Notes under the pieces: model-generated | Seen by the model: the letters and a program-made list of their open reading frames with translations, nothing else | Told to the model about the DNA's origin: nothing | The model's database searches: none | Made by a program: the position numbers and the translations under genes | In this document: positions 46,967-55,570 of the stretch, one piece after another | How positions within the stretch are numbered: position 1 is the first letter of the stretch | Layout: every line of letters starts with the position of its first letter | NCBI GenBank assembly: GCA_018433975.1 | Contig: JAHDQE010000001.1 | Coordinates: forward strand, 1-64,000 | DNA: 64,000 nucleotides | Source of the DNA: Ornatilinea sp. | Lineage (GTDB): Bacteria; Chloroflexota; Anaerolineae; Anaerolineales; Anaerolineaceae | Direction of reading: 5' to 3'

Positions 46967-47209
46967 TTTACCTCACCGATCTGCTTCAGTCCATCATAAT
47001 GACGAATTCGCTGAAGTATTTATATTATAGATAATTATTGAAAAACAGATTGTTTTCAAAATCCTATTCACGCGCACACTGTTTCATAAATGGCATCAAA
47101 AACGAGCACCTGTCCAGATGAGACTTGTATCGCCTTTTCTCCAATTTTTCAAACGGAAAGTTAGGTAATAAATAAATACCTTAAAAATAACTATTTCCTA
47201 TTACCAAAC

Positions 47210-47580
47210 TATAATTATCTTACTTTTAATAACAAGTTACAAGAGTACCATCCTCTAAAATCACAAAAGGATTTTTCGGAAAAATAAGACGAAAAGGCAT
47301 AGCCTCCTGTAGGGCTTAATAAGGTCATTCCCCCATAAAGAAATAGTTAAATAGAAATAGAAAGAGACAGCGATGATATTTACTTGCAACCGCCTGGAGG
47401 AACCCACACTCAAGGACTTATAGGTTTCTAAGTTTCCGGTAGGAAGTTAGAAGGTCTGCCACTAATGCGAAATGGTTAGATACGCGTGATAAGAATTTGA
47501 AGTCACGCCCAAAGATCTACACCCCCATCATGACGAAGACCCGACATATTCATGCACAAAACAGATTAACCTGTTTTTTT
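47210..47580 (+). ncRNA. Possible structured RNA, class not recognised
   Basis: From a TATAAT at 47210 to the terminator at 47580 the plus strand could give a ~355-nt transcript with no long frame. GCGTGA/TCACGC (47483-47508) is enclosed by TAGAT/ATCTA (47477-47518); GGTAG/CTGCC and CTAA/TTAG pair nearby. I compared it by eye with RNase P, tmRNA, SRP and common riboswitches and found no match. Orientation rests on the terminator. Confidence 0.35.
47558..47580 (+). terminator. Plus-strand terminator
   Basis: AAAACAG pairs with CTGTTTT around a 6-nt loop and is followed by further T residues. It ends a plus-strand transcript although the flanking genes are on the minus strand. The A-run on its left makes it poor for the minus strand. 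Confidence 0.65.
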
Positions 47581-47601
47581 CGTTGGACATCACCAATTTG
47601 A

Positions 47602-48255
47602 TCACTCAACTATGTCCACATCATAATCTTTAGTGATCACAAAATCTGCAAGTTGCTTGTGACCCGCTATGATTTTATGTTCTACGGCTAAAATTTGCTC
47701 AAGAAATGGATCGCTCGTTTCATTACCCCGGTTTCTTTTCTGCCTGTGCTTTAGAGTATCTAAAAAACTTCTGGAAATGAATACTCTGGTATCAACGTGT
47801 TTGAGTAAAGAAGTATAAGTTCCTTCTACAATCACCGCTTTAACACCGTCCAAACGGACCACTTCGCTTCCAATAGAATTATTATCATAATCGACCAGCG
47901 GTTTAACAATTTCATTTTTTCCACAAATAGCATCTTTCAGGTTTTGTTCCAGCAGATCAAATTTCACTTCAATATGGGGCCCCAGCCATTCAGAGTCTTC
48001 ACGCCTTCTGACAGCATTTGATTTGGGAGGAAGGATAAAATAATCATCCTGGCCTAACAAAATGGATTTGATTTGGTTTGCTGCTAATTCATCTCGAACA
48101 GCCATGCCGGTTTCAGATTTTCCGCTTCCGGATTCACCCGCTATGGTGATGATATATCTCTGTTCTTTATTCTTAATCTCTTCTAAAATCACAGAAACAA
48201 TTTTTCGGGCCGCTCGTTTGTGGTGTTCTTCCAACAGTAAAACATCACCCTTCAT
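47602..48255 (-). CDS. P-loop kinase, uridine-kinase/phosphoribulokinase-like
   Basis: The protein (217 residues from ATG 48255) has Walker A GESGSGKSETG, the substrate-binding LGQDDYFILPPK, EWLGPHIEVKFDL and EGTYTSLL, the layout of uridine kinase/phosphoribulokinase-like enzymes. The start at 48255 is preferred: GGAGA lies ~11 nt upstream and the longer reading to 48315 would deeply overlap the GH gene. It overlaps that gene by 11 nt and ends the five-gene run of sugar enzymes. It may phosphorylate the hexose released by them. Confidence 0.82.
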   Translation of the reverse strand: MKGDVLLLEEHHKRAARKIVSVILEEIKNKEQRYIITIAGESGSGKSETGMAVRDELAANQIKSILLGQDDYFILPPKSNAVRRREDSEWLGPHIEVKFDLLEQNLKDAICGKNEIVKPLVDYDNNSIGSEVVRLDGVKAVIVEGTYTSLLKHVDTRVFISRSFLDTLKHRQKRNRGNETSDPFLEQILAVEHKIIAGHKQLADFVITKDYDVDIVE

Positions 48256-49252
48256 AAGAACTATTCTCCGTAAAAGTAGATTTTTGACAGCATTTTGGGC
48301 TAATGATTCGACCATCCGGCAGAATGGTTATAGGAACAGGATCAGAAATCTCACCCACAAAACGTTTTCCGGGGGCAAACTGGTTGCACACCATGAAATT
48401 CCATTCGCCCCTGGGGTTCAAAATAACCTTACCCGAATAAATTGAGTCGATCTCATCTCCAAACAAAAAATTGTCTGTGAGAAAGGAAAATGGACCAAAA
48501 GGGTCATTCGATACAAAATAGTGTGTGCCTGTTTGAGCCTGCACACCATTTCGTTCCAAACGAGATTTTGAATATTTCCCACGCTCGGCGCTAAAGAACA
48601 GATACCATCGATTTCCCATCTTTACCAGTTGGGGGACTTCTAAATCCCCAAACTCACCCGGTTTCGTAAGAGGTGCCTGGACTTCCCAATTCAGCAAATC
48701 AGGTGAAGAAGCATATCCAATAACACCACGGGAATCCTTATCTCCGTAATTGATGCGTGCAGTAATCAGAGCATGGAAAGAACCATTGTGTTCAAAAACC
48801 CAGGGGTCCCGCCACGCCTGTTCATGCCACACTTCCAGATCCAGCGCCTCATACCAACGAGGGTCGATTTTGATGATCGGGTCTTGTGAATATCTTTCCC
48901 ATTTAATCAGGTCATAGGATATAGCCAACCCAATCCGCTGGATCAATCCTTTCTCGGCACGATTGATGCCCGTATAGAACATAAACCAGCAGCCATTATG
49001 GCTAAGGATGCTTCCCGTCCAGGTTGCGTAATCATCCCAGGCACTCACAAGATTCGAGGGTGTCAAAGCATCCGGCAGCACATCCCAGTTTTGCAGATCC
49101 GTGGAGACGGCATGCCCGATTGAAGCATGCGCATGTCGCAGCCCAGGATTACCTAATGACTTCGGAGCCTGTAAATAGAAAATATGGTAATTGCCCCCAT
49201 CCCGGGCAAACCAAAAATCCCAGACCCATTTTTCATTCAAGCGCAGCGTCAT
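48245..49252 (-). CDS. GH32/GH68-like (clan GH-J) five-bladed-propeller glycosidase
   Basis: The 335-residue protein has the three acidic residues expected in this fold: Asp12 in WVWDFWF, Asp149 in WRDP, and Glu205 in GDLEVPQL. These correspond to the nucleophile, transition-state stabiliser and acid/base of invertases and levansucrases. There is no signal peptide, so it acts in the cytoplasm. It probably cleaves or transfers a fructosyl residue of an imported oligosaccharide. GH43 or GH130 relatives share the fold, so the substrate remains open. Confidence 0.8.
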   Translation of the reverse strand: MTLRLNEKWVWDFWFARDGGNYHIFYLQAPKSLGNPGLRHAHASIGHAVSTDLQNWDVLPDALTPSNLVSAWDDYATWTGSILSHNGCWFMFYTGINRAEKGLIQRIGLAISYDLIKWERYSQDPIIKIDPRWYEALDLEVWHEQAWRDPWVFEHNGSFHALITARINYGDKDSRGVIGYASSPDLLNWEVQAPLTKPGEFGDLEVPQLVKMGNRWYLFFSAERGKYSKSRLERNGVQAQTGTHYFVSNDPFGPFSFLTDNFLFGDEIDSIYSGKVILNPRGEWNFMVCNQFAPGKRFVGEISDPVPITILPDGRIISPKCCQKSTFTENSSYEG

Positions 49253-49304
49253 CTAAAAGCGTCTTTCTACACAACCCATAAAAAACCCACAGATCATTTT
49301 CCTT

Positions 49305-50411
49305 TTACCTCTCATCATGCAAAAGGATCCCTCTTGCAGCCTCGGCAGCCTTTTGGGGATTGCCCTGACATAAATAAATACCCAGATGTTCAAAGCCACC
49401 CATTTCCTGAGTGTAAGGCAGGAATTCAAAATATAGGCCTGCGCCGGCGCCGTTATGCGTTGTAACGTTATAGGCTGTTTCCCGTCCAATTCGGGGCATA
49501 ATGCTCATCATGATTTTAATGGCATCATGCCAGCCTTCAGACACCGCCGCATATTCGGCACCAGTAAGGTTGTAAAGGTAAGACTTCGTTGTATCTTTAA
49601 GAATCAAAAACATATCGTACGGCCGCCGCATAAAATAAGGCGTTATTAACACCGCCGGGCCATAATCCTGTATTGTTAATTCACCGGGATTCTCACGAAG
49701 CAAAAATGCGGAAAAAGTTTCCCCATGCCAGTCCCGAAACCCCTTATTTTGTCTGCAGCGATTGGGCATAATATTGCTGACCCCAATTTGCTGATGACCG
49801 TGAGCCAGGGACCCGCCTACCAAACGTCCATAATTCTTTATTATGGATACATATTTATACTCACTGCTCAACATCTTTTTTTCAAGAGAAGCAAGCTGCC
49901 GCATAACTACAATACGGTCGTCCAAAGGCATGTTGTGCCAATCTTTATGATGAAATGATGATGTCCACTGCAAAAAATGAAAACCCTGAACCCTGTAACC
50001 ACTTTTGTTTTCCTGTACCTCTTCATCCACCGCCGCAATTAATTTCCCGCTGCCTGAAGGATAGAAAATCGGAAAGAGATTCTTGTTAATAAAAGTAAAC
50101 CCCTCACTCAGGTCTTTAACATCAATTATTCCGGTTGTTTTTCCCTGGCAGATAAAACACTCTTTTTCGCTATCCGCCGGGTCCGATTCGGAATTTTTTG
50201 GCTGGTTATCATGCGGGCGTTTCGCGCGGGCAGAATTATAGATAATCCGGTCTCCATTTCGAGGGTCAATTTGGCAGATCCCATCAGGGGTAAACCGGGC
50301 GATTGCCTCTTCATCCAAAAAGAATTCAGTGATTTGCTCTACGGATAATGCTTCAAGGTCCGGGGCTTCCTGAATCGCGTTGAGTAAATCGCGTGTGAGT
50401 TGTAGTTTCAC
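49305..50411 (-). CDS. HIT-superfamily hexose-1-phosphate uridylyltransferase/NDP-sugar phosphorylase-like
   Basis: The 368-residue protein has the GalT-like H-x-H-x-Q active site in LAHGHQQIGV near residue 205 and a CxxC zinc pair in CFICQGK near residue 85, with the second-domain His region near DMFLILKDTTKSYL. GalT transfers UMP between hexose-1-phosphates; the related plant and animal enzymes phosphorolyse ADP- or GDP-sugars. Next to a sucrose-synthase-like gene it may convert NDP-glucose to glucose-1-phosphate. Its stop is 53 nt from the GH gene. Confidence 0.82.
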   Translation of the reverse strand: MKLQLTRDLLNAIQEAPDLEALSVEQITEFFLDEEAIARFTPDGICQIDPRNGDRIIYNSARAKRPHDNQPKNSESDPADSEKECFICQGKTTGIIDVKDLSEGFTFINKNLFPIFYPSGSGKLIAAVDEEVQENKSGYRVQGFHFLQWTSSFHHKDWHNMPLDDRIVVMRQLASLEKKMLSSEYKYVSIIKNYGRLVGGSLAHGHQQIGVSNIMPNRCRQNKGFRDWHGETFSAFLLRENPGELTIQDYGPAVLITPYFMRRPYDMFLILKDTTKSYLYNLTGAEYAAVSEGWHDAIKIMMSIMPRIGRETAYNVTTHNGAGAGLYFEFLPYTQEMGGFEHLGIYLCQGNPQKAAEAARGILLHDER

Positions 50412-51791
50412 CTATATGCCGCCTTTTGACTCTGGGTCAACAGCACTATCTCTCAAGAAAACACGTACCATATTCTCCCACGTGAAATAAGGGACCGTTA
50501 TATGGTATGCATTTTCGCCCATTCGCTGCCGCAATTCATCCTGGTCCAAAAGCATTTCCAGCCCTTGCGCAAAACCGGCAATATTATCGGCCGGTACAAC
50601 GATTGCCCCGGGCCCAACTTTTATTGAATATGCTCCATCGTTATAAAAGACCTCTTCAAATGCGTCTCCCAGTAAATACTCCGTAACAAATGGCACAAGG
50701 TCGCTTGAAACAACAGGTTTCTTCATAGCAGCGGCTTCCTGGGGTGTCATTCCGAAACCTTCCATGATCGACGCGGTGCAGTAAATATCTGTCACCGCAT
50801 ATATATCAGGAAGTTCATCCCACACCGATCCGAGAACCGCTGTGTGTGTTTCAATCCCCAGGGAACGGATTAAATCCATCAACTCATGGGTAAGACCCTC
50901 ATTTGTAGGGTCAATGGTCATGACAAGCACAGTATCAGGAAAACGTCGATTTACCTGAGCAAAGGCTTTAATAACTACATCCTTGCGTTTAGTGGTGTCT
51001 GTCCGGCTGATTTCCGTAATGATCTTGCTCTTCCTGATTTCTGCAGGTTCAATTCCAGCATGTTGGCTGAGAAAGGACCAGATAGGATGATCATCCGAAA
51101 TCGTGTGCGGCCGGTAGCGGTTTGTTTCCACACAGGGAGGCAGAAAAAGAGCAGGGAATGGATAATCGTAATCTTCTTTCAAGGATTGCCGAATGATAGC
51201 GGATGTAGCTGCAACCCTGTCAACTTTAGCCAGGATCTTCTTTTCGTTTGCTATGCGTTCATCAATCCGGAGAGCGTCCCAATTTTTCGGGTTTACATTC
51301 CTTTTTTTAACTGCGCCCAAAGAGTGAGGCACCCATATATGTTCGACGGGGTCTGCCAGTGTGTCGTTGTATAAAATGCCCAGTTTAGCCCCATCCCAAT
51401 AATGAGAAATAATTGCATCCACGCGAATATTTTCTTCAGATAAATGCTTTTGCAAAGCTAAATTAAGGATAGGAAGCCGTTCATCCATGTCCTCTTTACG
51501 GATAAATTCCGGCAGGCCGTCTTCCAGATACAGGATGCGTTGGTTCTCATTTTTATAGATAAGACCCGTACGAGGCTCACCTGTTTTGGGGTGCGGGAAT
51601 CCACCGCGGTTGACAATGGTAATTTTAAAACCTTGTTCGGCGAGTGCCTCAGAGAATTGGTTGACAAATACATTTTGTCCGCCGGTATCGGGTAGGCCGG
51701 GAATGATATTCCATTGATGAATACCATGATTGGTAATCATTAACACATGTGGTCGTGGTGAAGTAAAGAAAAGTTTTTCATTGTTCATCAT
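50412..51791 (-). CDS. GT4 glycosyltransferase of the sucrose synthase/sucrose-phosphate synthase group
   Basis: The 459-residue GT-B enzyme has the diagnostic PDTGGQN (34-40), SHYWDGAKLG, VPHSLGAVKK, the donor site SRTDTTKRKDVVIKAF, and the GT4 E-x7-E motif in EGFGMTPQEAAAM. DTGGQ is typical of sucrose synthase, sucrose-phosphate synthase and mannosylfructose-phosphate synthase. No phosphatase domain or gene is adjacent. It directly abuts the HIT-type gene. It may synthesise or, with UDP, cleave a sucrose-type disaccharide. Confidence 0.86.
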   Translation of the reverse strand: MMNNEKLFFTSPRPHVLMITNHGIHQWNIIPGLPDTGGQNVFVNQFSEALAEQGFKITIVNRGGFPHPKTGEPRTGLIYKNENQRILYLEDGLPEFIRKEDMDERLPILNLALQKHLSEENIRVDAIISHYWDGAKLGILYNDTLADPVEHIWVPHSLGAVKKRNVNPKNWDALRIDERIANEKKILAKVDRVAATSAIIRQSLKEDYDYPFPALFLPPCVETNRYRPHTISDDHPIWSFLSQHAGIEPAEIRKSKIITEISRTDTTKRKDVVIKAFAQVNRRFPDTVLVMTIDPTNEGLTHELMDLIRSLGIETHTAVLGSVWDELPDIYAVTDIYCTASIMEGFGMTPQEAAAMKKPVVSSDLVPFVTEYLLGDAFEEVFYNDGAYSIKVGPGAIVVPADNIAGFAQGLEMLLDQDELRQRMGENAYHITVPYFTWENMVRVFLRDSAVDPESKGGI

Positions 51792-52126
51792 TCTTCTATT
51801 AGCGCATAGATTATGCTGCCTCCTTCGTAAAGAGATTTACCACCACTGTTATTATTAATGTTGTTGCTTCTGTTATTTTTCGAAAGGCTATTTAACACAA
51901 TTGCGTCGCTTTTTACTTCAAATCGGTGATCATCAAGTACTCTCTATGCGTGTTTATAGATCAACACGCACATAAGACAGCGCAATCCTTTTAGGGCTGA
52001 ACGGATTTACTGACAGCCAAAGAGGATTAGATTTTTTAAAGTTCTGCGTATTCAAAAAGCTACCAGGAGTTTACAGAAAATCCTTCCTGTTCTAAATCCA
52101 TATATTTCTTTGCTGTTTTTAACGTG
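51792..52126. other. Intergenic region with an operator-like inverted repeat
   Basis: No gene is supported. The interval includes an AAGGAGG followed 10 nt later by a two-codon ATG-CGC-stop, close before the GT4 start, and an 8-bp inverted repeat at 51947-51970 enclosing a TATAAA. Confidence 0.6.
51947..51970 (-). promoter_or_regulatory. Inverted repeat enclosing a -10 element of the GT4 operon
   Basis: TGCGTGTT and AACACGCA flank 8 nt; on the minus strand a TATAAA lies between and at the edge of the arms. A repressor bound here would block the promoter of the four-gene sugar-enzyme operon. Confidence 0.5.
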
Positions 52127-53023
52127 TCATCCTTTTATGCCGGTTGAAGCAACGCTTCGCACAAACCATTTCTGGAACAATAAGAAGACAATCAAAACCG
52201 GGACAGTAATCATGGAAGCAAAAGCCATCAAGTCTCCCCACATCCTTGGCGATTGCCCAAAAAAGGATTGGATTCCCACTGTCAGAGGGCGGACCTCTTC
52301 GCCTCTTGTAACCATCAAAGGCCACATGAACCGGTTCCAGCTGTTAAGCGACTGAAGAATAGCCACCGTAGCTAAAATGGGTTTGGATAAAGGGATTACA
52401 ACTTTCCAGTAAATCCCAAATAAGGTTGCCCCGTCAATCAAAGCGGCTTCTTCCAGGTCTTTGGGAATATTGATGAAAAACTGGTAGAAAAGGAATATGG
52501 AGAAAGCATCTGCGATAAACGGGAAGATTTGAACATGATATGAATCCAGCCAGGTTGTAGCCCCTCCAAACCAGGGCAGGTTGTTGACCAAAATAAGCAG
52601 TGGGATAGCCACTGCTTCAAAGGGGATCACAATGAGTGCAATAATAACGCTGAGCAGCAGATTCTTGCCGCTAAACCGCAGGCGAGCCAGAGCATACGCA
52701 ATCATACTGTTGACCAGCAAGCCAAGCACCACTGTCAGGATCATAATGAACACCGAATTAAATGCCTGCTGACCAAAATCAAGAGAGGAGAACACATCCC
52801 GGTAATTCTGAAGACCTAAATCCCCAATAGGAATAAATGCCCTGAGAGAACTCATGTCGGTGATCACCTGGAACTCATCCTCTTTTATAGACGAGATAAG
52901 CATAAATACAACCGGAAACAGGAAAAAGATCGCCAGCAGTATCATCAGAATATATCTCAAGAATAGATGGATTGTTTTCCTAACCCGATACCCGGTCTTT
53001 TGTGTTGATTTTGCCTTAGCCAT
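52127..53023 (-). CDS. Carbohydrate ABC transporter permease (MalG type)
   Basis: The 298-residue permease has six hydrophobic segments and EAA motif EEAALIDGATLFGIYW near residue 205. The start at 53023 is chosen because AAGGA precedes it and it follows the upstream stop (53025) directly; the frame could extend to 53065 within that gene. It pairs with the 53025-53948 permease. The ATPase is not encoded nearby. Confidence 0.92.
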   Translation of the reverse strand: MAKAKSTQKTGYRVRKTIHLFLRYILMILLAIFFLFPVVFMLISSIKEDEFQVITDMSSLRAFIPIGDLGLQNYRDVFSSLDFGQQAFNSVFIMILTVVLGLLVNSMIAYALARLRFSGKNLLLSVIIALIVIPFEAVAIPLLILVNNLPWFGGATTWLDSYHVQIFPFIADAFSIFLFYQFFINIPKDLEEAALIDGATLFGIYWKVVIPLSKPILATVAILQSLNSWNRFMWPLMVTRGEEVRPLTVGIQSFFGQSPRMWGDLMAFASMITVPVLIVFLLFQKWFVRSVASTGIKG

Positions 53024-53024
53024 A

Positions 53025-53948
53025 TTAAGCAGTTCCTTTTTCTCTCGTAAGAAAACGCTGGGCAACGGAAATTATGAGAACAATGATAAAGAACACAACC
53101 GTGATAGCCGAAGCATAACCTACTTTGAGCCGCCCCCAACCTGTTTCAATTGCATAAAGCATTGTCGTCATGGATGCGTTTTGCGGCCCCCCATTGGTCA
53201 TTACCTTAACCTGATCAAACAGCTTGAAAGCCAGGATCGTGGTCGATATGACCACAAAGATGGTTGTATTGCGCAATTGGGGCAGGGTGATATTTACAAA
53301 TTGCTGCCATCCGCTCGCGCCATCAACCTGGGCCGCTTCATAAAGAGAAGCCGGGATCTCTTGCAAACCTGCCAGGAAAATCACCATCTGGAAACCCACG
53401 CCCTGCCAGATAGACATCAACATGATTGCCGGAAACACCAGTTTGGTATCCGTCAGCCAGTTGTAGGGCCCCAATGCGCCAAAACTGATGGTCTGAAGGA
53501 AAGCATTGATCAACCCTTCCCCCGGGTTATAGAGTAGAGTCCATACAATAGACACCACAGTCATTGAAGTGACGACGGGTGAAAAGTAAATCGTTCGGTA
53601 AACATTCATTCCCTTCAATTCCTGATTGATGAGCATTGCCAGGCCCAGAGCAAACGCGGTTTGAAGCGGAACCACCACAACAACAAAGTAAAAATTATTT
53701 AATATAGCTTTTATAAAAACGTCATCACTGAATAAGCGAATGTAATTTCGAAATCCAACAAATTCGGTGGGCAGATTTGGATTGGGAATTAATCGCATAT
53801 TGGTGAAGGACATCCAAATCGCCCAAACAAATGGAACGATCAAAAAGAAAAGCAGCAGAAGTATTGCTGGTGTGGAAAATAACCACGCCAGCTGAGACTC
53901 TTTTCGTCGATACGTAGAAAGCTTTACCGTATCTTTTTTCATGGCCAC
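53025..53948 (-). CDS. Carbohydrate ABC transporter permease (MalF type)
   Basis: The 307-residue permease has six hydrophobic segments, EAA motif YEAAQVDGASGWQQF near residue 205 and the TNGGPQNASMT loop. It is translated with its partner almost without gap. A strong hairpin separates it from the solute-binding gene upstream. Confidence 0.92.
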   Translation of the reverse strand: MAMKKDTVKLSTYRRKESQLAWLFSTPAILLLLFFLIVPFVWAIWMSFTNMRLIPNPNLPTEFVGFRNYIRLFSDDVFIKAILNNFYFVVVVVPLQTAFALGLAMLINQELKGMNVYRTIYFSPVVTSMTVVSIVWTLLYNPGEGLINAFLQTISFGALGPYNWLTDTKLVFPAIMLMSIWQGVGFQMVIFLAGLQEIPASLYEAAQVDGASGWQQFVNITLPQLRNTTIFVVISTTILAFKLFDQVKVMTNGGPQNASMTTMLYAIETGWGRLKVGYASAITVVFFIIVLIISVAQRFLTREKGTA

Positions 53949-53969
53949 TGTTCCCCTCCCTTTAGCTGA

Positions 53970-54003
53970 GAGGGGGATACCATCTGAAATGGCTCCCCCC
54001 CTC
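53970..54003 (-). repeat. Intercistronic hairpin after the solute-binding protein gene
   Basis: GAGGGGG and CCCCCTC pair, with an inner CCAT/ATGG helix. It lies between the binding-protein stop and the permease start without a downstream T-run, suggesting 3'-end protection rather than termination. Confidence 0.75.
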
Positions 54004-54046
54004 TAACAAATCAAGAGATCAGGTCATCCATCAACCTTACCAGGGA

Positions 54047-55450
54047 CTATTCAGGCAAAGGATAACCACTATTGTCTTCAATGTCCAAATCAATGATCTC
54101 AACAGCATTATCCAGTTCACTTTGAACATCAGCCCCTGCAATAATGTTCCAGATAGCTGTTTTGTATGCGGAGGTAATCACCGGGTAAGCCGGCGTTTGC
54201 GGGCGTGAAACTGCTACGCCGCCTTCAAGCTGCTGGACAAATAAGTTCAACAGACCGCCTTCGGCATAGAGCTCGGATTGTGCAATAGCGCTCTTGCGGG
54301 CCGGTACGGCACCATTGGCATTTGTCATGTGCAAAATTTCTTCAGGCTCAATCAGGTAGCTCAAGAACTCAAAAGCTGCCTCTGGATTCTTACAGGTTGA
54401 AGTGATCCCCCAGTTCCATGAACCCGATCCTGTAACGGCTTTTTCGCCAAGGATGGGCATGGGGATAAGGATAGCATCTTCCCCCAGGCCTTCGGTATGG
54501 GGGCCATACATCCAGTGACCTACATAAGACAACGCCGCAATTTTGCTTCCGTAGAAATCATCGTCTCCAGCCGGGCTGGGATTGGCGTAACCATTTTCAA
54601 ACAAGCTCTGGAACCATTCCAAAGCGGCCACAGATTCCGGACCATTCAGGACGCCATCTGAGCTCTGATAATCCGTGCGATCGATTAAGTCGCCGCCAAA
54701 GGACTGGATGAAAGGAGAAAAGGCATACGTATTCCACTCATCTCCAGCGCCGTAATTCAGTTTCAAGTCAAGCGCATATTCAACCTGGTCCAGTTCCATC
54801 AGCGCATCCATGGCAGCCATAAACTCATCCATGGTCCAGGGATCATCAATACTGGTGGGGATACGAACACCGGCTTCTTCCAGGTACGATTTGTTGCCCC
54901 AGAGAGCCAGCCCGGAATCAAATGTTCCTAAACTGTACAATTTGCCGCCATATGTGCCTTGTTCAATAATGGAAGGCAGGAAATCATCCTTCAATTCCTG
55001 TGAAACAAAATCATCCAACGGGCGCAAATAACCTGACCAGGCATAGTTGTAAAGGAAAGGACCATCGAAGTCAAGCAAACAGGGCAAATCACCTGCTAAT
55101 GCACCTGCGCTGACCTGATCATTATAAGATCCTTCTGGCAGCAAGATTGCATTAACATAAACCTTGTCTTGCATTTCGTTAAACGTAGTCACTTGTTCAT
55201 CGAGCACTTCACGCTCTTCACCTTTTCCTGAATGGAACCAGACGTCAATAGTCACCGGTTCCGCAGCTGCAGGTTCTTCTGCTGCAGGCTCTTCGGCAGC
55301 TGGCTCTTCTGTTGCAGGTTCTTCTGCTGCGGGTTCCTCAGCAGCAGGTTCCTCCACCGCAGTGGGTTCAGCGGCAGTGCCACAGGCAGCCAAAACAATG
55401 GTCAATACCATAAAAAGCGATATGATCATAAACATCTTCTTCTTTTTCAT
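54047..55450 (-). CDS. Sugar ABC transporter solute-binding lipoprotein (family 1)
   Basis: The 467-residue protein has a basic start, hydrophobic core and lipobox LAAC (C22), a linker of EEPAAEEPAT-like repeats (~33-64), and a family 1 binding domain: VTIDVWFHSGKGEEREV, LLDFDGPFLYNYAWSGY, KLYSLGTFDSGLALWGN and GSWNWGITSTCKNPEAAFEF. It presents the sugar to permeases 53025 and 52127. Linkage to the LacI regulator (120 nt upstream) and to the GT4/HIT/GH enzymes suggests a disaccharide ligand. Confidence 0.92.
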   Translation of the reverse strand: MKKKKMFMIISLFMVLTIVLAACGTAAEPTAVEEPAAEEPAAEEPATEEPAAEEPAAEEPAAAEPVTIDVWFHSGKGEEREVLDEQVTTFNEMQDKVYVNAILLPEGSYNDQVSAGALAGDLPCLLDFDGPFLYNYAWSGYLRPLDDFVSQELKDDFLPSIIEQGTYGGKLYSLGTFDSGLALWGNKSYLEEAGVRIPTSIDDPWTMDEFMAAMDALMELDQVEYALDLKLNYGAGDEWNTYAFSPFIQSFGGDLIDRTDYQSSDGVLNGPESVAALEWFQSLFENGYANPSPAGDDDFYGSKIAALSYVGHWMYGPHTEGLGEDAILIPMPILGEKAVTGSGSWNWGITSTCKNPEAAFEFLSYLIEPEEILHMTNANGAVPARKSAIAQSELYAEGGLLNLFVQQLEGGVAVSRPQTPAYPVITSAYKTAIWNIIAGADVQSELDNAVEIIDLDIEDNSGYPLPE

Positions 55451-55570
55451 TTTTTTAACTCTCCTTATTTTTTGTTTTTTTACAACCTCACAACCCGCCT
55501 TAAAATAATTATTTGCCTCCTTTCACCTTTTTTAATCTGTTTTTCCTAAAGCCCTTATACAATAGGAAAC

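Larger units (their letters stand above)
46967..47601. other. 635-bp noncoding region with possible structured RNA
   Basis: No long frame is present. Notable are a plus-strand TATAAT at 47210-47215, nested hairpins between ~47436 and 47518, and a plus-strand terminator at 47558-47580. On the minus strand a 24-codon frame (47226-47300) has AGGAGG only 2 nt before its ATG. See findings. Confidence 0.5.

Noticed and set aside
47210-47580. RNase P RNA, tmRNA, SRP RNA or cobalamin riboswitch
   Set aside because: Short stretches look similar (e.g. CCGGTAGGAAG, GCCACTAATG) but the diagnostic conserved cores are missing.
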